NCBI GenBank assembly: GCA_947579665.1
Contig: OX388351.1
Location: 57,854,939 to 57,918,938 of the forward strand
Source: Sympetrum striolatum
Taxonomy: Eukaryota > Arthropoda > Insecta > Odonata > Libellulidae
DNA: 64,000 bases
Reading direction: 5' to 3'
The notes under the pieces are model-generated. The model was not told the origin of the DNA. It ran no database searches and saw nothing but the letters and a program-made list of their open reading frames with translations. Positions 37,091 to 50,400 of the stretch are shown here, piece by piece (the first letter of the stretch is position 1; every line of letters starts with the position of its first letter). Position numbers and translations under genes: made by a program.

Positions 37091-38834
37091 CTTACTTTTA
37101 GAATGGGGAATTCCCGTAAACGCATTCCCGATGGAGGAAGGATTCTAAATCAGAGCTCTTAGCGGAAACGTTTGATTTCCCCTGCGGGGTTAATCATGGA
37201 AAGCGGCAGCATTTCGCGTGAGATTCCAAACTAGTTTGGCAGAGTGTGAATATGATTATGCAGTCATCGCGTGGGTGTTGAAGGCTGCAGTTCGAACGTG
37301 AGAAAATCTGGGCCTAAGTTTGCTGATTACTGCCATACATTCGCGTGGGAGTCGCGACCTTATTGTGAATATATTGATTATGGTTTATCACAATTATGAC
37401 CCTGGTTCATTGTTAAAAAAAATTAAAATTAATTCAACAAGGATTATTCTACGCCTTTCAAACGGTCAAATCATTAACTTCCTGATACATCTTTCACGTC
37501 CGTGGAGAAAGCCCTGAAAATTCGTTCTTGGATTCAATTAGGAAGAATAGCGCGTTTGATGTAAAAGATTATACATTCTATAAAGATAGAATTATTATTA
37601 ATGATGAAAATAAAAGTTTACCAATGAGATTGCTATCGAAAATAGTCACAAATTAATTCTGAATATATTTAGTTTATGGGTATATCGGTGGTGGTGTTTA
37701 CGTTATTAAAAATTGACTGTAATTAGAATAATTTCACGTATAAATATTTAAAACTCTCCCAAAGACGACCAATATTGTATGTTTTAAGGTTTTAAGCAGT
37801 GGCCCCGAAAATCAAACGAAAAATTTACTAAATGCAACTTTATCCCATTTGGTATTATATCAGAAATTATGGCTCTAATTATGTTTAAACGAATTAAAGA
37901 TACAAATAAAGATAAACTATACCTTCAAAAACCTTTCAGTGGAAAAAATACATTATTTTGCTACTTAAAAAAAACGGACCGAATAGGTTTAAAAGACAAA
38001 CTATCTGATATAAATAGGACAAACTACCTCACTCCTTAACTTTTAGCCTCATTCCCTCTCCAGGGATTCCCGTCGCTTATAGAGGAAGGCTTACATTTCA
38101 TAAGACATAATCCGGCCGAAGTATGGGCGAAAGAGGCTAGCGGTTCGTATTCAACAAAATTTTCCACGTAAATGTAATAATGAATAAAATTCTCAGAACA
38201 TGGTTTCAGTCAGCTCTCCAGTCATGATGCGAAAATTCGGAGCTCCAAATTTATTTAGGGTATCTAAAGGCAAATCCAAGCTACCAGAATGATATCACGT
38301 ACGGCAGGAGGTATATTTAGCCCCTTGTGCCTCACGTCTCATCTTCCATATTTTTTCATTTCCGTGGGCGCATCGCACGCTTCATCTTTTTCCAATCGCA
38401 AGGAGCAGCCCGCGAAAGGAGAACACGTCAAGTAAAAAGGGTTTCCATCGGAGTGGAAAACTACTTTCCTTCGGCTCGAGACGTCGGCTGATAAGTTCGC
38501 GAGGCGACGAAGGAAATGATTTCGAGGTTATGTTCTTTTATTTACCCTGAGAAGGGAAGCCAAATCGGGGGAATAATCTTACTCGGTCACAGTGCGAAGA
38601 AGCTCCGGGTCGAATTCGGTAACTGCATCCGAGCACGCATCGTACGATACGGAACGGATTTGGGAACAGGGCTGCCACACGCTCGGGTTTCCACTCGGTA
38701 TTATTGGATTTTCTACGTCTTCCGATCGGTAACTATCACACTTTGTGAAGAATCTAGTACGGAGGCCGAACATCATCCTCTCTTCTATTAGATACCGGGT
38801 ACTAGGAGAGGAATTGAGGCTCTTGGAAAGAATA
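37091..38834. other. No gene seen
   Basis: The 38380-38790 patch is GC-richer, with short overlapping frames on both strands and no recognisable domain. Confidence 0.5.
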
Positions 38835-38935
38835 TGCCCTAAACCCTTAGGGTTGGATGTAAGAAGAGACTTCCTAGTCTCAATCTCGCCCTAATAAAGT
38901 CCTTTTATTATTATTATTATTATAAACCCTTGCTC
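38835..38935 (+). mobile_element. LINE 3' end, copy 3
   Basis: Two perfect hairpins: CCCTAA-ACCC-TTAGGG (38837-38852) and GAGACT-TCCT-AGTCTC (38866-38881). These are followed by CAATCTCGCCCTAATAAAG and an (ATT)n tail to about 38934. The end is shared with copy 4. How far the element extends upstream is not clear. Confidence 0.7.
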
Positions 38936-41028
38936 AAGTATTTTATTTCGTCTATAGAATATGCTTAATGCTATATACTATGTAAATATATATTTCCATT
39001 TATGTTAAATTTTAACGATTCTTTGTTATAATTAAACAGTAATTCATTATCATGTATGGAGTTTATATAAAACTTGTCGGTAAATTTTTATTGTGAACTA
39101 TATAACTGAAATCCACTGCAAAACCTTAGAAATTTATCTATTAGGGGTTTAAACTTGGGTTGCAGTTGGAGAAATCTGCGAATATAAAAATTTTTATACT
39201 AGTTTAACCAAGATCGTAAAGATAATGGTGGTGTATTGTTTTAATCTCGAAAAATTAAAAAAATACTCTTGATTGAAAGGAGGTCTGTAAAGTATTCAGC
39301 CCCTATGTCAGTTGGAACCGTATCCCCTCTTCTATTAGCTATCATTAGCTAGGAGTTGGGAATGAAGTTTACTAGTCATGTTTAGGAGTGAGGAACTTAC
39401 ACTTCCAATTATCCGGTGAGTTGAATACTTTCATATGGTTACTGAACAAGTCCAAAACTAGAAACGTATCCTGAATGAAAAGGAAACACTTTTACAAATT
39501 CGGATCGTTCTATATAATTTGCATCAAATGATGGATATTTTGTTCGTTCCAAAAAAGTATACCCAATTGCGTTGCTGAGTTCAGATTTTTCATCCACCAT
39601 TTTTGTTAATTTTCTCTTTATACCTGTATCTGTAACTAAAGACTTCATTCTACCGGATATAACTTGATCAGTTTTTCTGGAAAAGTTTCAACTAGGACCC
39701 TGTCGTCAAAACGGTATCGAAATGTGAACCCAGTTAATTTATGGTTTAACCGTCAATATTTAATACGATCGATGATTTTTGGGAATTAGAAGCGATGATT
39801 GATCTTTGCTCCAAAGATTAAAGCTGTGATCTGTGATAATCAACTAATATAAAGCGCATTAATTGGGTTTGTTCGCGATGCTCTCTACAAAGAAGTATGC
39901 AATCTCGCGTAATGCACACGTTTTAGTAGATAATCTTGAGTTATTAAACTTTAACGGGCAATGGAAGCGGCCTCTTTCGTACAGCTTCTGCATGAACGTA
40001 ATGTATACTCAAAGCTCTGTCAACATGATCCTAACTTGAGGATTTTGAAGAGTATTTTCTTTCAAGTTAGCTAAAAGCTTAATCATTATACTTCTGTGCT
40101 TGGAACTAATATCAGCCTTATTTTCGTAATTAAGTTTTCTAAGTAACTTATAAAGTACTTGTGTACTTTCTTAGATGAGATGCACTGTTCTAGAAGCTTT
40201 AATTGAAACTCAGAGGAAAGATTTTTCCGTTACATGCCATCCTCATAATTTCATTTTATTTATCTTCTATTAGATACTATAAGTACTATTACCTAAAATA
40301 ATTCCCATTACAAAAAAACTTGTACAAACTCCAAAATACAAATACGCAGAAGTTGACTGGTTTCGGTGCAAATCGCACCACCGACAGAACTGAGTGTGTA
40401 TATCTATTGCGGGATTTGTGCACGTTTTTTTATAGTAAACTTTCAGTAAAGTATAGAAAAGGCTCGTTTAAGAAATAATTTTCCATCAAGTATCGAGGAA
40501 TTTCATTCATTATACTCTTACTTATTTTTTTGCTAATACGATTGCCATAGAGATCCCACATGTGTGTATAATATTGTCCATTTTCTTAGGTCCACTACAT
40601 TCACTTTTATTTCTATTTGACTCAAAGCGCAAAGAATATTGTTTCCTCCGGTACTGGTATGAATTTCTGGGTCACTTATTCTCGTCAAGGTGGCAGCCCT
40701 GTCTGGGAAAAAGGGAGTGGAAGCTCAACTCCTGTATATTATGGTTCAGAGACCCCTAAACGTTCAGAAAAGGTCGAGCTGCGACGTTGGGAGAGGTTCG
40801 ATATCAACCCTCGTGTACCAGAATGACTTTCCGGTCGCGCTGTTGTTAACCATTATTATCGAAGACGAGCCCTCCATCTCTGTAATGAAATCCTATCTCT
40901 TCATCTTTGAGTTTTAAACTTTTGCAACGTCTGAATTCAAAAGTTGTCAGTGATAGCACAGTAACGCGTTAGATATGTGTTTTATTATTTGGTTCTGGGT
41001 GTGAAATATTAGCTAATGCAATGTTTAA
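38936..41028. other. No supported gene upstream of the viral ORF
   Basis: Checked for a viral replication protein: no rolling-circle or helicase motifs were seen in the frames at 40562-40917. An 85-codon open stretch on the minus strand near 39440-39690 is discussed as a weak candidate only. Confidence 0.5.
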
Positions 41029-41046
41029 TCCCTGCGTTCAAGAGTT

Positions 41047-41763
41047 TTGTTCCGAAGGAAGAAGTGGTTGAGGAGGAGGAGAATTCGATTCAACCGGAAG
41101 AAATACTCCTTTCTTCGCAGTAGAAGATTTTTAAGGAGAAATACATCAGTTGTACGACCTAAGAAAATAATAAAACTAGTTCATAAATGTATGAATATTT
41201 CTTCTACAAATTACATATTTCTTTCTCAGGATTCAACTTTTTGTGAAGATTTGACTTTAATAAAACCACAGTTAGAATTTGTTGGTCCTTCTACATTACT
41301 CAAAGGATTAGCTGAAGGTTATTCCAAATCTTTGATAAAACGAAATAGAGTATTCGTTAGACAATTACAGTGCTTCACCGAGGAGACTTTTGCAACCGGA
41401 ACCGGCGCTGAGGATTTTATGAAGACTTATGCTAAGCAGATGTTTATATCTAAAACAATACCTAATGTTCCAGATGGGGTTCATGTATCGGTTGAAAGGG
41501 AAAATAGAGGTGGTACGTTTCTGCATTGGATGTCTCGTGATTACAATGTTGAGGACATTACGTCGAAGAAGAGTCCTGATACTATTACTATCTCGAATTA
41601 TAATCAAACTGATAATAGCAGAACTCGTAAAACGTTTAGTTTTCGGTACTCAATTTTACCTGGAATGAAGAAGTATCTCCCGTGTTCTCGATTAAACCAT
41701 CCTAATGCTAAAGAACTTAGAAATCCAATTTATCCTAAGTCTATATGGAAATACGACACTTAA
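41047..41763 (+). CDS. Capsid-like ORF of an endogenous CRESS-DNA (circovirus/cyclovirus-like) virus
   Basis: An uninterrupted 238-residue frame, by far the longest in the window. Seen: residues 1-40 are about half Arg/Lys (runs such as RRKK and RRRR). A 180-residue region follows that looks rich in beta strands and has no membrane segment or zinc motif. The C-terminal part has an acidic stretch (around residues 164-175), then Thr/Lys-rich and Pro-containing strands. Known: circovirus and cyclovirus capsid proteins are about 220-280 residues, with an Arg-rich N-terminus that binds DNA and carries nuclear import signals, followed by a jelly-roll. Inference: this is a captured capsid gene. Odd points: the listed start is TTG. 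A stop lies in frame at 41026-41028, no ATG precedes the basic region (the upstream ATG at 41021 is in another frame), and the first in-frame ATG is codon 49 at 41191. The original start is therefore lost or lies in another exon. No Rep gene was seen nearby. Another small-virus or transposon structural protein remains possible. Confidence 0.55.
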   Translation: MFRRKKWLRRRRIRFNRKKYSFLRSRRFLRRNTSVVRPKKIIKLVHKCMNISSTNYIFLSQDSTFCEDLTLIKPQLEFVGPSTLLKGLAEGYSKSLIKRNRVFVRQLQCFTEETFATGTGAEDFMKTYAKQMFISKTIPNVPDGVHVSVERENRGGTFLHWMSRDYNVEDITSKKSPDTITISNYNQTDNSRTRKTFSFRYSILPGMKKYLPCSRLNHPNAKELRNPIYPKSIWKYDT

Positions 41764-44700
41764 GAATGTTATATTCCATAATTGTAAAATATGGCGAAAT
41801 ACTTGACTGGGGATAAGTTTAGTAAGACAAGGCTTAGTTTGATACCATTGTTAATATTTATCTATAATATTATCTATTATATTTTTAATTCTCCTTGCCT
41901 TATCCTCATCCTATTTAAATAATCATTCAATGATGATTAGAATGCTTTTATAATATTAGTCTCGATATCTTCGATATACATGCATATGACTGTGGTACTG
42001 TTACTTACTGGATGTAGTACGAAGCTAATAGACTTCAAAACCTAACAGTTAAGTTGATATATGAAGAATGTACTTACTGGAACCACATTATAACTAGTAA
42101 TGAATTATTTGCAGTAATTATTTTGGTGTGAAGATTTTGTTCTGATATCACTTCATCAAATAAGGGAATATCATGTGTAACTGTTTTTACGAACGGTAAA
42201 GATAATTATAATTATGATAAAGAAGATATTGAGCAACAATCATAAGACCCGATAGTACTTTAATATATGTTAGGATCATACTGTGATCAGACACGCTGTA
42301 GATAAGTTCAAAGGCATTCATTTTGATTTTAGAGTGATGTGATACTTACTGTATGTATGAAATATTCATTTTTCTAATAGTGGGTGCAGAGATTCACCTT
42401 GACGTTTGCACATTATTCTATGCCACGAATGTTTGGCGGCTCCTTGTTAAAATTCGTAAAACTCAAACGTATGCTAATAGGTCTTCTCCGGTACAATAAT
42501 TCAGTTCTTCAGCTGCACCTTGAATGCTGCGACTATTTCCGGCACGTCCTCGGGCCTTGTAATGGAAATGTAAGCGTACATCAAAGTATCCTCACTAAAG
42601 TTAACAAATCGTCTCGACTTTGAAATTCCGAAAGCATTCCTCCGAAATCTCGTCTTTTCCTCGCAAACGAAGCGACTAGACGTCTCGGAATCTGGCCTTT
42701 TGTTCGCGAATAATGAAGTTTCCCGGAAAGTGTCCCAAGTTGCGAGGTTTAATTAAACTTTTGGCCTGGAACTCCCGTCATCCCGCTAAAAACGAAATGC
42801 ATATTTAATCTCCCTTTGTCATATTTCCCCTTAAATTCTTACGGTAATTCTATTTTGATGAAAAGCAATATTGTGCCGTTCCTTCCCTCCACAGTGAACA
42901 CATGTAATAATCGAGACCTTGGGCTCAATTCCTCCTAGCTATTGGAGCATATCGTTTACTTGCTTTTTTCCGTATATCTTAACTTTCCTTTGAAATTCAT
43001 GAGTGAATAGGAAGCCAAAAAATCTGTTTTTAACCAGCATTCTTTTTGTCTACGTGCAGCATTTGAATTCTATTATAGGCTTTAATAATTTTCCTATTTG
43101 TAAATCTCAGAAAGATTGAATGAAAACATTCTGTAGTATTAAACGGAGCCTGCTGAGTTGGTCCTAATCATTGAATTAATTTTCTATGAAATATTTGCCA
43201 AAAATGGTCGTTAGGATTTCATTTTCGTATTATTTTAGTCGAAAAAGCTCTAGAATTCTTGGTATGATTTTCTTGATTATGTATCAGAAACTCAAATAGG
43301 AAATACTGAGGTGCTTATTCATGTCATTGAATTGGGCTATTAATTAATGCCTAAATTTCACAGTTTTGGTCATCCAAAACATACGTGAGATTAACTTTAA
43401 ATATAGTCTCGATGTATTTCTTAAAGAGAGCTAATGATAAAGATAAATTGTTATTTACTACACGGTGATTATTATAATAAATGTAGAGCATAATTTAAGA
43501 TATGTTGTAGTATTTATTGGGGAATCCTACTTTCCAGTAGCTGTAAAGCGAATTCATCATGAAATTTATCTTTACTAAAATGTATTTTGTTTGAAATTCT
43601 CAATGGAAATAATCTCTACGTTGAATCGGAGCCGAAAGAAAGAGCTTTTCTTTCAACTCACTTGTAAACAACCTTAACTTGTAGTTCTTTTGTATGCGAT
43701 CCACACGGGTTAAATAGAATTCCCTCTTAATGAAAATTTATGCGAGTTTCTTTTTTCTGCGTTGTTTAATTATATTTCCTGTCTGTATTAGTTATAAATA
43801 GTACGCTCGTAAAATTTAATAAGTGCTGTTTTTTTAGTATCAACATTTTCATTTATCATCAAAGGATGTCATTAATGTAGTTCACCATACGACTACAACT
43901 TTTGAGACATTACCAGACCGCCGCCGTTGTTTGTTAAATATCCCACCCAACTGATTTTTTTTCGAAACGAGAAGATTATGGATTGGCCAAAAAATTACTT
44001 TCACCGCATTATGGATTCAGGATCCCATCTATCTCTTCATTATAATCTCCGAGCTATCGTTTATTTTTGCATATCATTTCCATTGAAAAGCCTTTAGAGT
44101 CTCTTTCATCCTCGTGCTCTTTATTTATTTTCCAGATAAAATTACAGATACATAATTGGTAAAAGGTCGGGTTGTGAACCATTTAAGGGAAACAACATAA
44201 TATTTCATTTTATATTCCAGCATGTTCCTGTTAATTTTCCGACATTCTCGGAATCGGCGAAATGCAAAATTATCTTGTTCTTTGTGAGGTTCTTGCGGTG
44301 AAAAACTGATTTTTTATTCCGGGTATGTTATTATAGCTTTTGTGTGGAATTGAAACGTGTATTACATAGCTTTGATGTGACGAAGTTGATCAAGATCGTT
44401 GGGGATTGTTTCCAGGAATCATTTTTCCTAAGTAAATTGAGTTTTACATTAAATCATGATTACATTCGTTAATGTCCTTCGTGTAGTTTCCATAGAGTCA
44501 ACGATATGAGATTGTATCGTTAAATGTTTAGATAATGAATTTTCCATTAGTTTATGGCATTCAAAAACTTGAGAAAAAGGACAAGGGTGTAATTGCGAAA
44601 AAAATCACATTAGATTTCGAGTGTTGGTTAGTACATAAGCGGGCATCATTTTTTGATCGTATGTCTTTTTGTTATTCTTACGATAATGTATGTTTGAGAA

Positions 44701-47261
44701 TGAAATGATATTATTATTTCTTTGAAGGAAACTGGTGTTTGTGCAGAAACGATTATTGATATAATCACTCTTTCAGTTTAAGTCATGAAATCGAAGATAA
44801 AGTCAATTTCAATTTATTTATAGCTTCAAAATACTTGAAAAAAACGCCAACGGTTTTATAATGGAAAAATTATATTAGATTTTGATTGTTGGTTAATATG
44901 TGTATCCTATTAATGTTTATACAGAATTTAAATGTAGTATTACAAGCCTTAGAATAAAAATAAATTGGTATTTTTACGTAGGAAAATGTTGTTTGGGAAG
45001 AAATGGTTATGAAATTTTCAAACCTTACTGACGAGTCAATAAATTAGAGGTAAATAAAATTTCTTTGAGTATCTTTAATGTAAAAATGGGAGTACAATTT
45101 AACAAACGTTTGGAAACTGGATAAAATAATTATAAGTTTCAGAAAAGCTCATTTAATTTCCAAACAGTCTACTAAACTGTCACATAAGTGCTGAGGAAGC
45201 TCAATTTATGTAAACTCCCATCATGCATTCGTTCGTTGTCACCTATGTCTTCTCTCAATCCAGGATTGTTTGTCACTTGTTTTGAAAATGTTCGAATTTT
45301 CAGTTACTAAGTCATCCCTTTATGAAAGAAAATTTATAGAATAAAATTAAGTAATGACAGCTATAGTAGGGTGGTGCTGATCTCTTTAAACTGAATTATT
45401 TTACCTATGCTCCAATATTATTTCTTGGAAGACTCAAATTTTATTTGGAATTCCATTGGTTTAGTCAATCGATATCTATCCTTTTCTGAATTATTGTTAG
45501 ATCCTTGAAAATATTTTCATTACGTCTGTACAAGTCAATTCTAGCTAACTATGACTGATTCCGAACTGAATTGAATGTGAAATCTTTCGGAGCTTAGTGA
45601 ATCGTGGGTAATCTGTCTTCCTTATTCTTTCTACTCTTTAGCGAAGATTTTCCTCTTGGAAAATGAGAAATATTTCTGTAATAACCAACTCGATGTCCAA
45701 TAGAAAGTATTGCGTCCCTCGCTCCCTCTATGGAAATTGATTTCCAGTAGATCCGCTCTCCGTGAAGCCGTAATTCAATTCGATAGCGGCAGGCCTAACC
45801 CTTTAATCATCCCGCTGTCGAGGTTGGAGGTATCTACGAGGGATCAAGACTAATTATTTTTACGAGGCTTTTTTATATCCTCAATTCAATGGAACTTCTT
45901 TTTTGCACTGCGGAGAACGACCGGATATCCGGTGACGTCCGAAATCGCGGTGAGTTGAACCAGAAGATCCGTAGAAATCTGACTCTGGCATTGGTCACGT
46001 GTTTATGCAGATTTTCCCTAATCTGTTCGTTGCTTTGATGGTTCGTTTTTTCGCACGTCCGCTAGGAGCATAGCTATGCTCGATTGTCAAAATTTGCATG
46101 ATGTTGCGATGAGAACGACTGAGATGGCGTTGGAATTTTCTTGTTTCCGTGGTTAAGTGAGTTTAATCACGCTCAAGTTAGCTTTTGGATAGCGGTGTAC
46201 TTATGAGCCTAAAGTGTTGAGGTTATTCGAAATCGTTATGAAGATGCTCTCTGTTATCTACATATGCATCATGCAAGCCGCCTTGGCCGAACGGCAGGTC
46301 GGAATCTGTTGGTTTCCCACGATAAAATATTAACAATGAGTGATCTTGAAGTAGATAAATGCTTACTTTTACAATCCCTTACTATCATTCATAAACTCTA
46401 ATAAACCTTCCTTTCATCTGAAATTGCCGTGGAGGAATTTTAAGAATCAGTAATTTAGAATAATTTGATGAATTTAGAATTAATTGGTATAATTTAAATT
46501 GAAAAATACGGTCTTTTCTTCTCGGTTAGACAAATTATTTTTATTGAATTTTTTCTTTAATTTAATCGCTGTTTGTCGTTGTACACTTAGCTGTCTTTTA
46601 TCCTAAACTTGAAAGAATCTTAGAAATTTGATGGTGATCCCGAAAGGTTTCATCAATGAAAACATTTTCATTAAGTGATTGTTCTAATCTCAAATTTCAA
46701 GGAAGTTTCGTGCCGGAAATAATTTTCCTTACATTGATCCAGGGTCTTTGATTTCCTCAGTCAATCTTTTGCCCCTCATCTGTGCTATCAAGAGGGAAGA
46801 CTCACAAGTATAATTGATTTGAAATGGCGTGCATTTTAAGCGCGGCGTAGTACAGATTTTGAATTATTTATATAGTCAATCGCGTATCTTAATGCAATTA
46901 TACTGGAATCGGGCGTCGATTTAAATCTCCCTATCCCGAAACGAGTATAACAGTTTTAATTACTGTATTTTGAAATTTTACCTAATTTTTTATAATTGAG
47001 GATTATAAGGCCATAATATTTGGAGGAGATATATTAGAATAGTATAAATTAATTTCGGCTTGGCATGCACACAAGTATAATGGAAAATCCTTGTGAAAAC
47101 CTTCTGTTATTAGTTCATACATCCAACTATATGAGTACTTCTATCTATTCATTCACGTACATTGCTCAATAAAGTCATAAATGCAACAATTATTGCTCTA
47201 CTCCTTGCTTCCTTAACCTATAACACTATTTCATTTATCACAGATGCTTAAAATCCAGTTG
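41764..47261. other. No gene seen downstream of the viral ORF
   Basis: AT-rich. No continuation of viral sequence was recognised after the stop at 41761-41763. An isolated A-box-like TTGGCCGAACGGCAGG at 46285-46300 has no B-box. Confidence 0.5.
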
Positions 47262-47450
47262 TATTCGTAAATAATAATAATAACTTCTCCAATGGAAACA
47301 GGAATATCCCAATTTCATCCATTTCAATAATTTTTACTATTTACAAAGACACACAACCATTCTCTAGCCAGAAAAATCTGACTAGCCGGGATTTGAACCC
47401 GGGACTTTGGCGTTGGAGTGCTAGCACGCTAGCACGTAAAGTCGCTCATA
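47262..47450 (-). mobile_element. tRNA-derived SINE with (TTA)n tail
   Basis: On the minus strand a B-box-like GGTTCAAATCCCGG (around 47384-47397) follows a GTGCTAGCGTGCTAGCACTC stretch that includes the region where the A-box would lie. About 100 bp of unrelated body follows, then GTTATTATTATTATT. The GCTAGCAC motif is duplicated in tandem. The tRNA-like head, unique body and simple 3' tail fit a SINE. It is not similar to family A outside the B-box. Confidence 0.6.
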
Positions 47451-50400
47451 GCTCGTATTTTGCCGTAGTATGTAAAATATAACGGATTTGTTTATCTAGA
47501 CGTATAACCATGTTCCTTCCCTATTGAGACACGAAATTATGTCCATTTATGTGCGTTTAAATCCCTCGCAGTCGACCGTGTTTTCTGCGTAGTAGATCGG
47601 AAAAGGGTCTCCTCTTACCTTCCCTTATAACTCTCCGGTTTGAACGCCTCCGGGATATAAAAGAAGGGGCGAGTGATGGAATGGAGAGGGGATGACTCTC
47701 TCCTCGACCTTGTCCTCGCCCTCGGGGAGTGGCTCCATCTTCTCTCCTTCCCTCACACCTCTGCTTTTCTCATCTTCAATACTCATCTTTCCATGTAAGT
47801 AGGAGCCTCTGAAGCTACTGCAGGAGGATAAACGATGCGTCGGCTTATTTCTCTTCGCCCGGGGAATATTGAAACAAGTCATTCATGACACGATATTGAT
47901 TGGAAGAAAAAAGGCGAGGATTTAATGTGAGGCTTTTGAATTTTCCTGTTTGGATGCCTCGCCGTCAGCTGGGACTTTTTTTCAATTTTTAGGGTCGGAT
48001 ATTGAGACGCGATGGATTGGCAAGGAAAGTGGTTGAGGTAGGGTTCCAAGGAAAAGGCTGAGGTAGTAACAGGTGTAAAAGAGTTCAAAAAAGAAATTGT
48101 TTCATTTATTTATATTTATATGGTTACTTGTGTTTATATATCACTCAACGTTGTGGGGTAATGTTTCTATTGTATAAATAAATAAAAATCCTAGGCTAAA
48201 TAGAAGTACTAATTCTCACTGATTTAAATGTGGTTATCAAAACTATCATCATCATATATTTCTAACTGCGTTAATGTTAAGACGGTCAGTGCTACATTTA
48301 GAATGGGCATTAAAAATATAACTTACACGGTACTGAGGGTATTCCGTAACAGGAGAAATACAACGGGAATATCTTTTTCAAGGAAAGTAGGTCCTTGATA
48401 AATTGACTTCTGCTCTAATTCTCCAGAATTGATCATTTTTAGTGTTATATTTTGCCCCCTCCCCTGGTTCAAGTAAAAAATTACCTAATCATCCTGATAT
48501 TTATGCTATTTTGCTGTTTTATATTAAACCTAGGAAACATTTCTGTATTGTCTGTATTTTGCTAAACTGCGTTGATAATTTTACAATTAGTCGATTTTGA
48601 ATACATTTGTCACTTATAAAATCTTAATCAACGAAAGAGCAAGCTGCATTTTTGATAAGATGGATTTTTTCCAACGTAACTATTAATACGTAATTTTCCT
48701 AGTTCTTATTTCTGTTATTTTTGCGGTTACAACGGTGTAACTATATTCATTTAAAACTTTTTGTTTCTAAGTTAGCAGAGGTGTAATGAATGAATGAATG
48801 AATGTAAGTATGAAATGCGAATTAATGGAAAAGCGTAGGTGAGGAGAATTATAATTAACGCAGTTGTTCGTAACCTTTGTCCTAGCCTTTTTCCAATCAA
48901 TAAATATGTATATTCCAAAATGGAAGAAGAAAATCCCAGAAACGACAAAAATATCTGCTTTCAGTCATTATTTTAAATTTTTTTTGTTGATGGTCTTAAG
49001 TCCTATTTTCTCCAATTGAAGTAACAAGATCCTGTTTGAATGTCGTGTTGCTTCATTGAATGTCTTTGCGAATCTTCCCCAAGTCTCGGAGAAGGAATTC
49101 GATGAATGTCCAGCCTCTAAATTACCTGTCTCAGAATATGATTGTCATCTGCGTTTGGTACTAACAAGCTATAAGTTGGAAGGGTATTTGTTTTAGATGT
49201 AGGACTAGGACCAAAGTTAAGTGAATCTGATTGGTGACTGTCAACTCGAATCAGATGTTTCAGTAAAATGAAAAAGTAAACAATCCATTCTTGTTATTGG
49301 GAGACTTATAAACGTTCCATATTGGCTGAAATCTTACGCACTATATTCATAAAAATATAAATTAAATTAAAAATATAATTATTGATACAATGATACTTGG
49401 AATTCCATCATATAAAATAGAAATAATTTAATGCAATATATATGGGTAATAATCATGCCTTTTGTGCTGTATATTGTTTCCATAAAATTGGTGTATATAG
49501 TTCCATAAAATATCCTGCATTAGTTTTTGTTTTTATTTAAAGCACTATTATTAGTTCATCAATCAGCGTTGCAGTTTTGGAGTTTTTTATTCATTTTATT
49601 TCAAGAAGAGTAAGCAGTCGAAGTTGTTGTTTCTCATTTGAATTTTAAGAAATTTTTCAACTTTCCTATTCGTGAAACAAGTTTTTCAAGCATCGAACAA
49701 AGCATGGATCCTTAAATTTAGGCTATAATTTACCAAGGAAGAAAATTCAGTTTCTTTATTTTGTTGCAACCTTGCCTTATTTATTTTTCTCAGAACATAT
49801 GGAATTTTGTTCTCTTTCATTCAGTTTTAATTCGAATTTTAGGCTCCCTAGTTGTTATATTCTCGAACATCATAGTTGTGGAGTGATAAATGACTTATTT
49901 TAAACGAATGTAATTGGAAGTTTAAACAAAAAATAATCCTTTTTTTATTATCGAATGCTAAAATTTTAATTAATAAAAAATAATAGTTAGTTATGAAATG
50001 AAATTGTATGTATCAATTCGTATGTTTTACTAATATTTAAAAATGAAGAAAGGTTACTTATGTAAAGCAGTAAACTGGCGGCAGCGAATTCTTTTCAAAA
50101 AGTGGGTGTTCTTTTATATTTCATTCAACCGTCGCGTGGGATGGGAATAAACCGCTTCGACGAAACCCGTGCGAAATTTACATACGCGAAAAGCTGACGC
50201 CTGTGCATTGTTCCCAGGGACGTTCACGCGAATTTTCTACCCCCGCGCATTAGCGTGCATGCTTAATCACGGGCTGTAGCCAGCAATTTTCTGTCTCCGA
50301 ATCCAACAGGTGGGTAATTAGAAACTTTTTTCTTAATTAATTCCTGTAATGTCGCATTTAAATTTGTATCGGTCGCATGGGCAGGAGGCGCTCTGGGAAC

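Noticed and set aside
46281..46310. Possible tRNA gene (GGCCGAACGG)
   Set aside because: Only an A-box-like string. There is no B-box, anticodon arm or acceptor pairing downstream.
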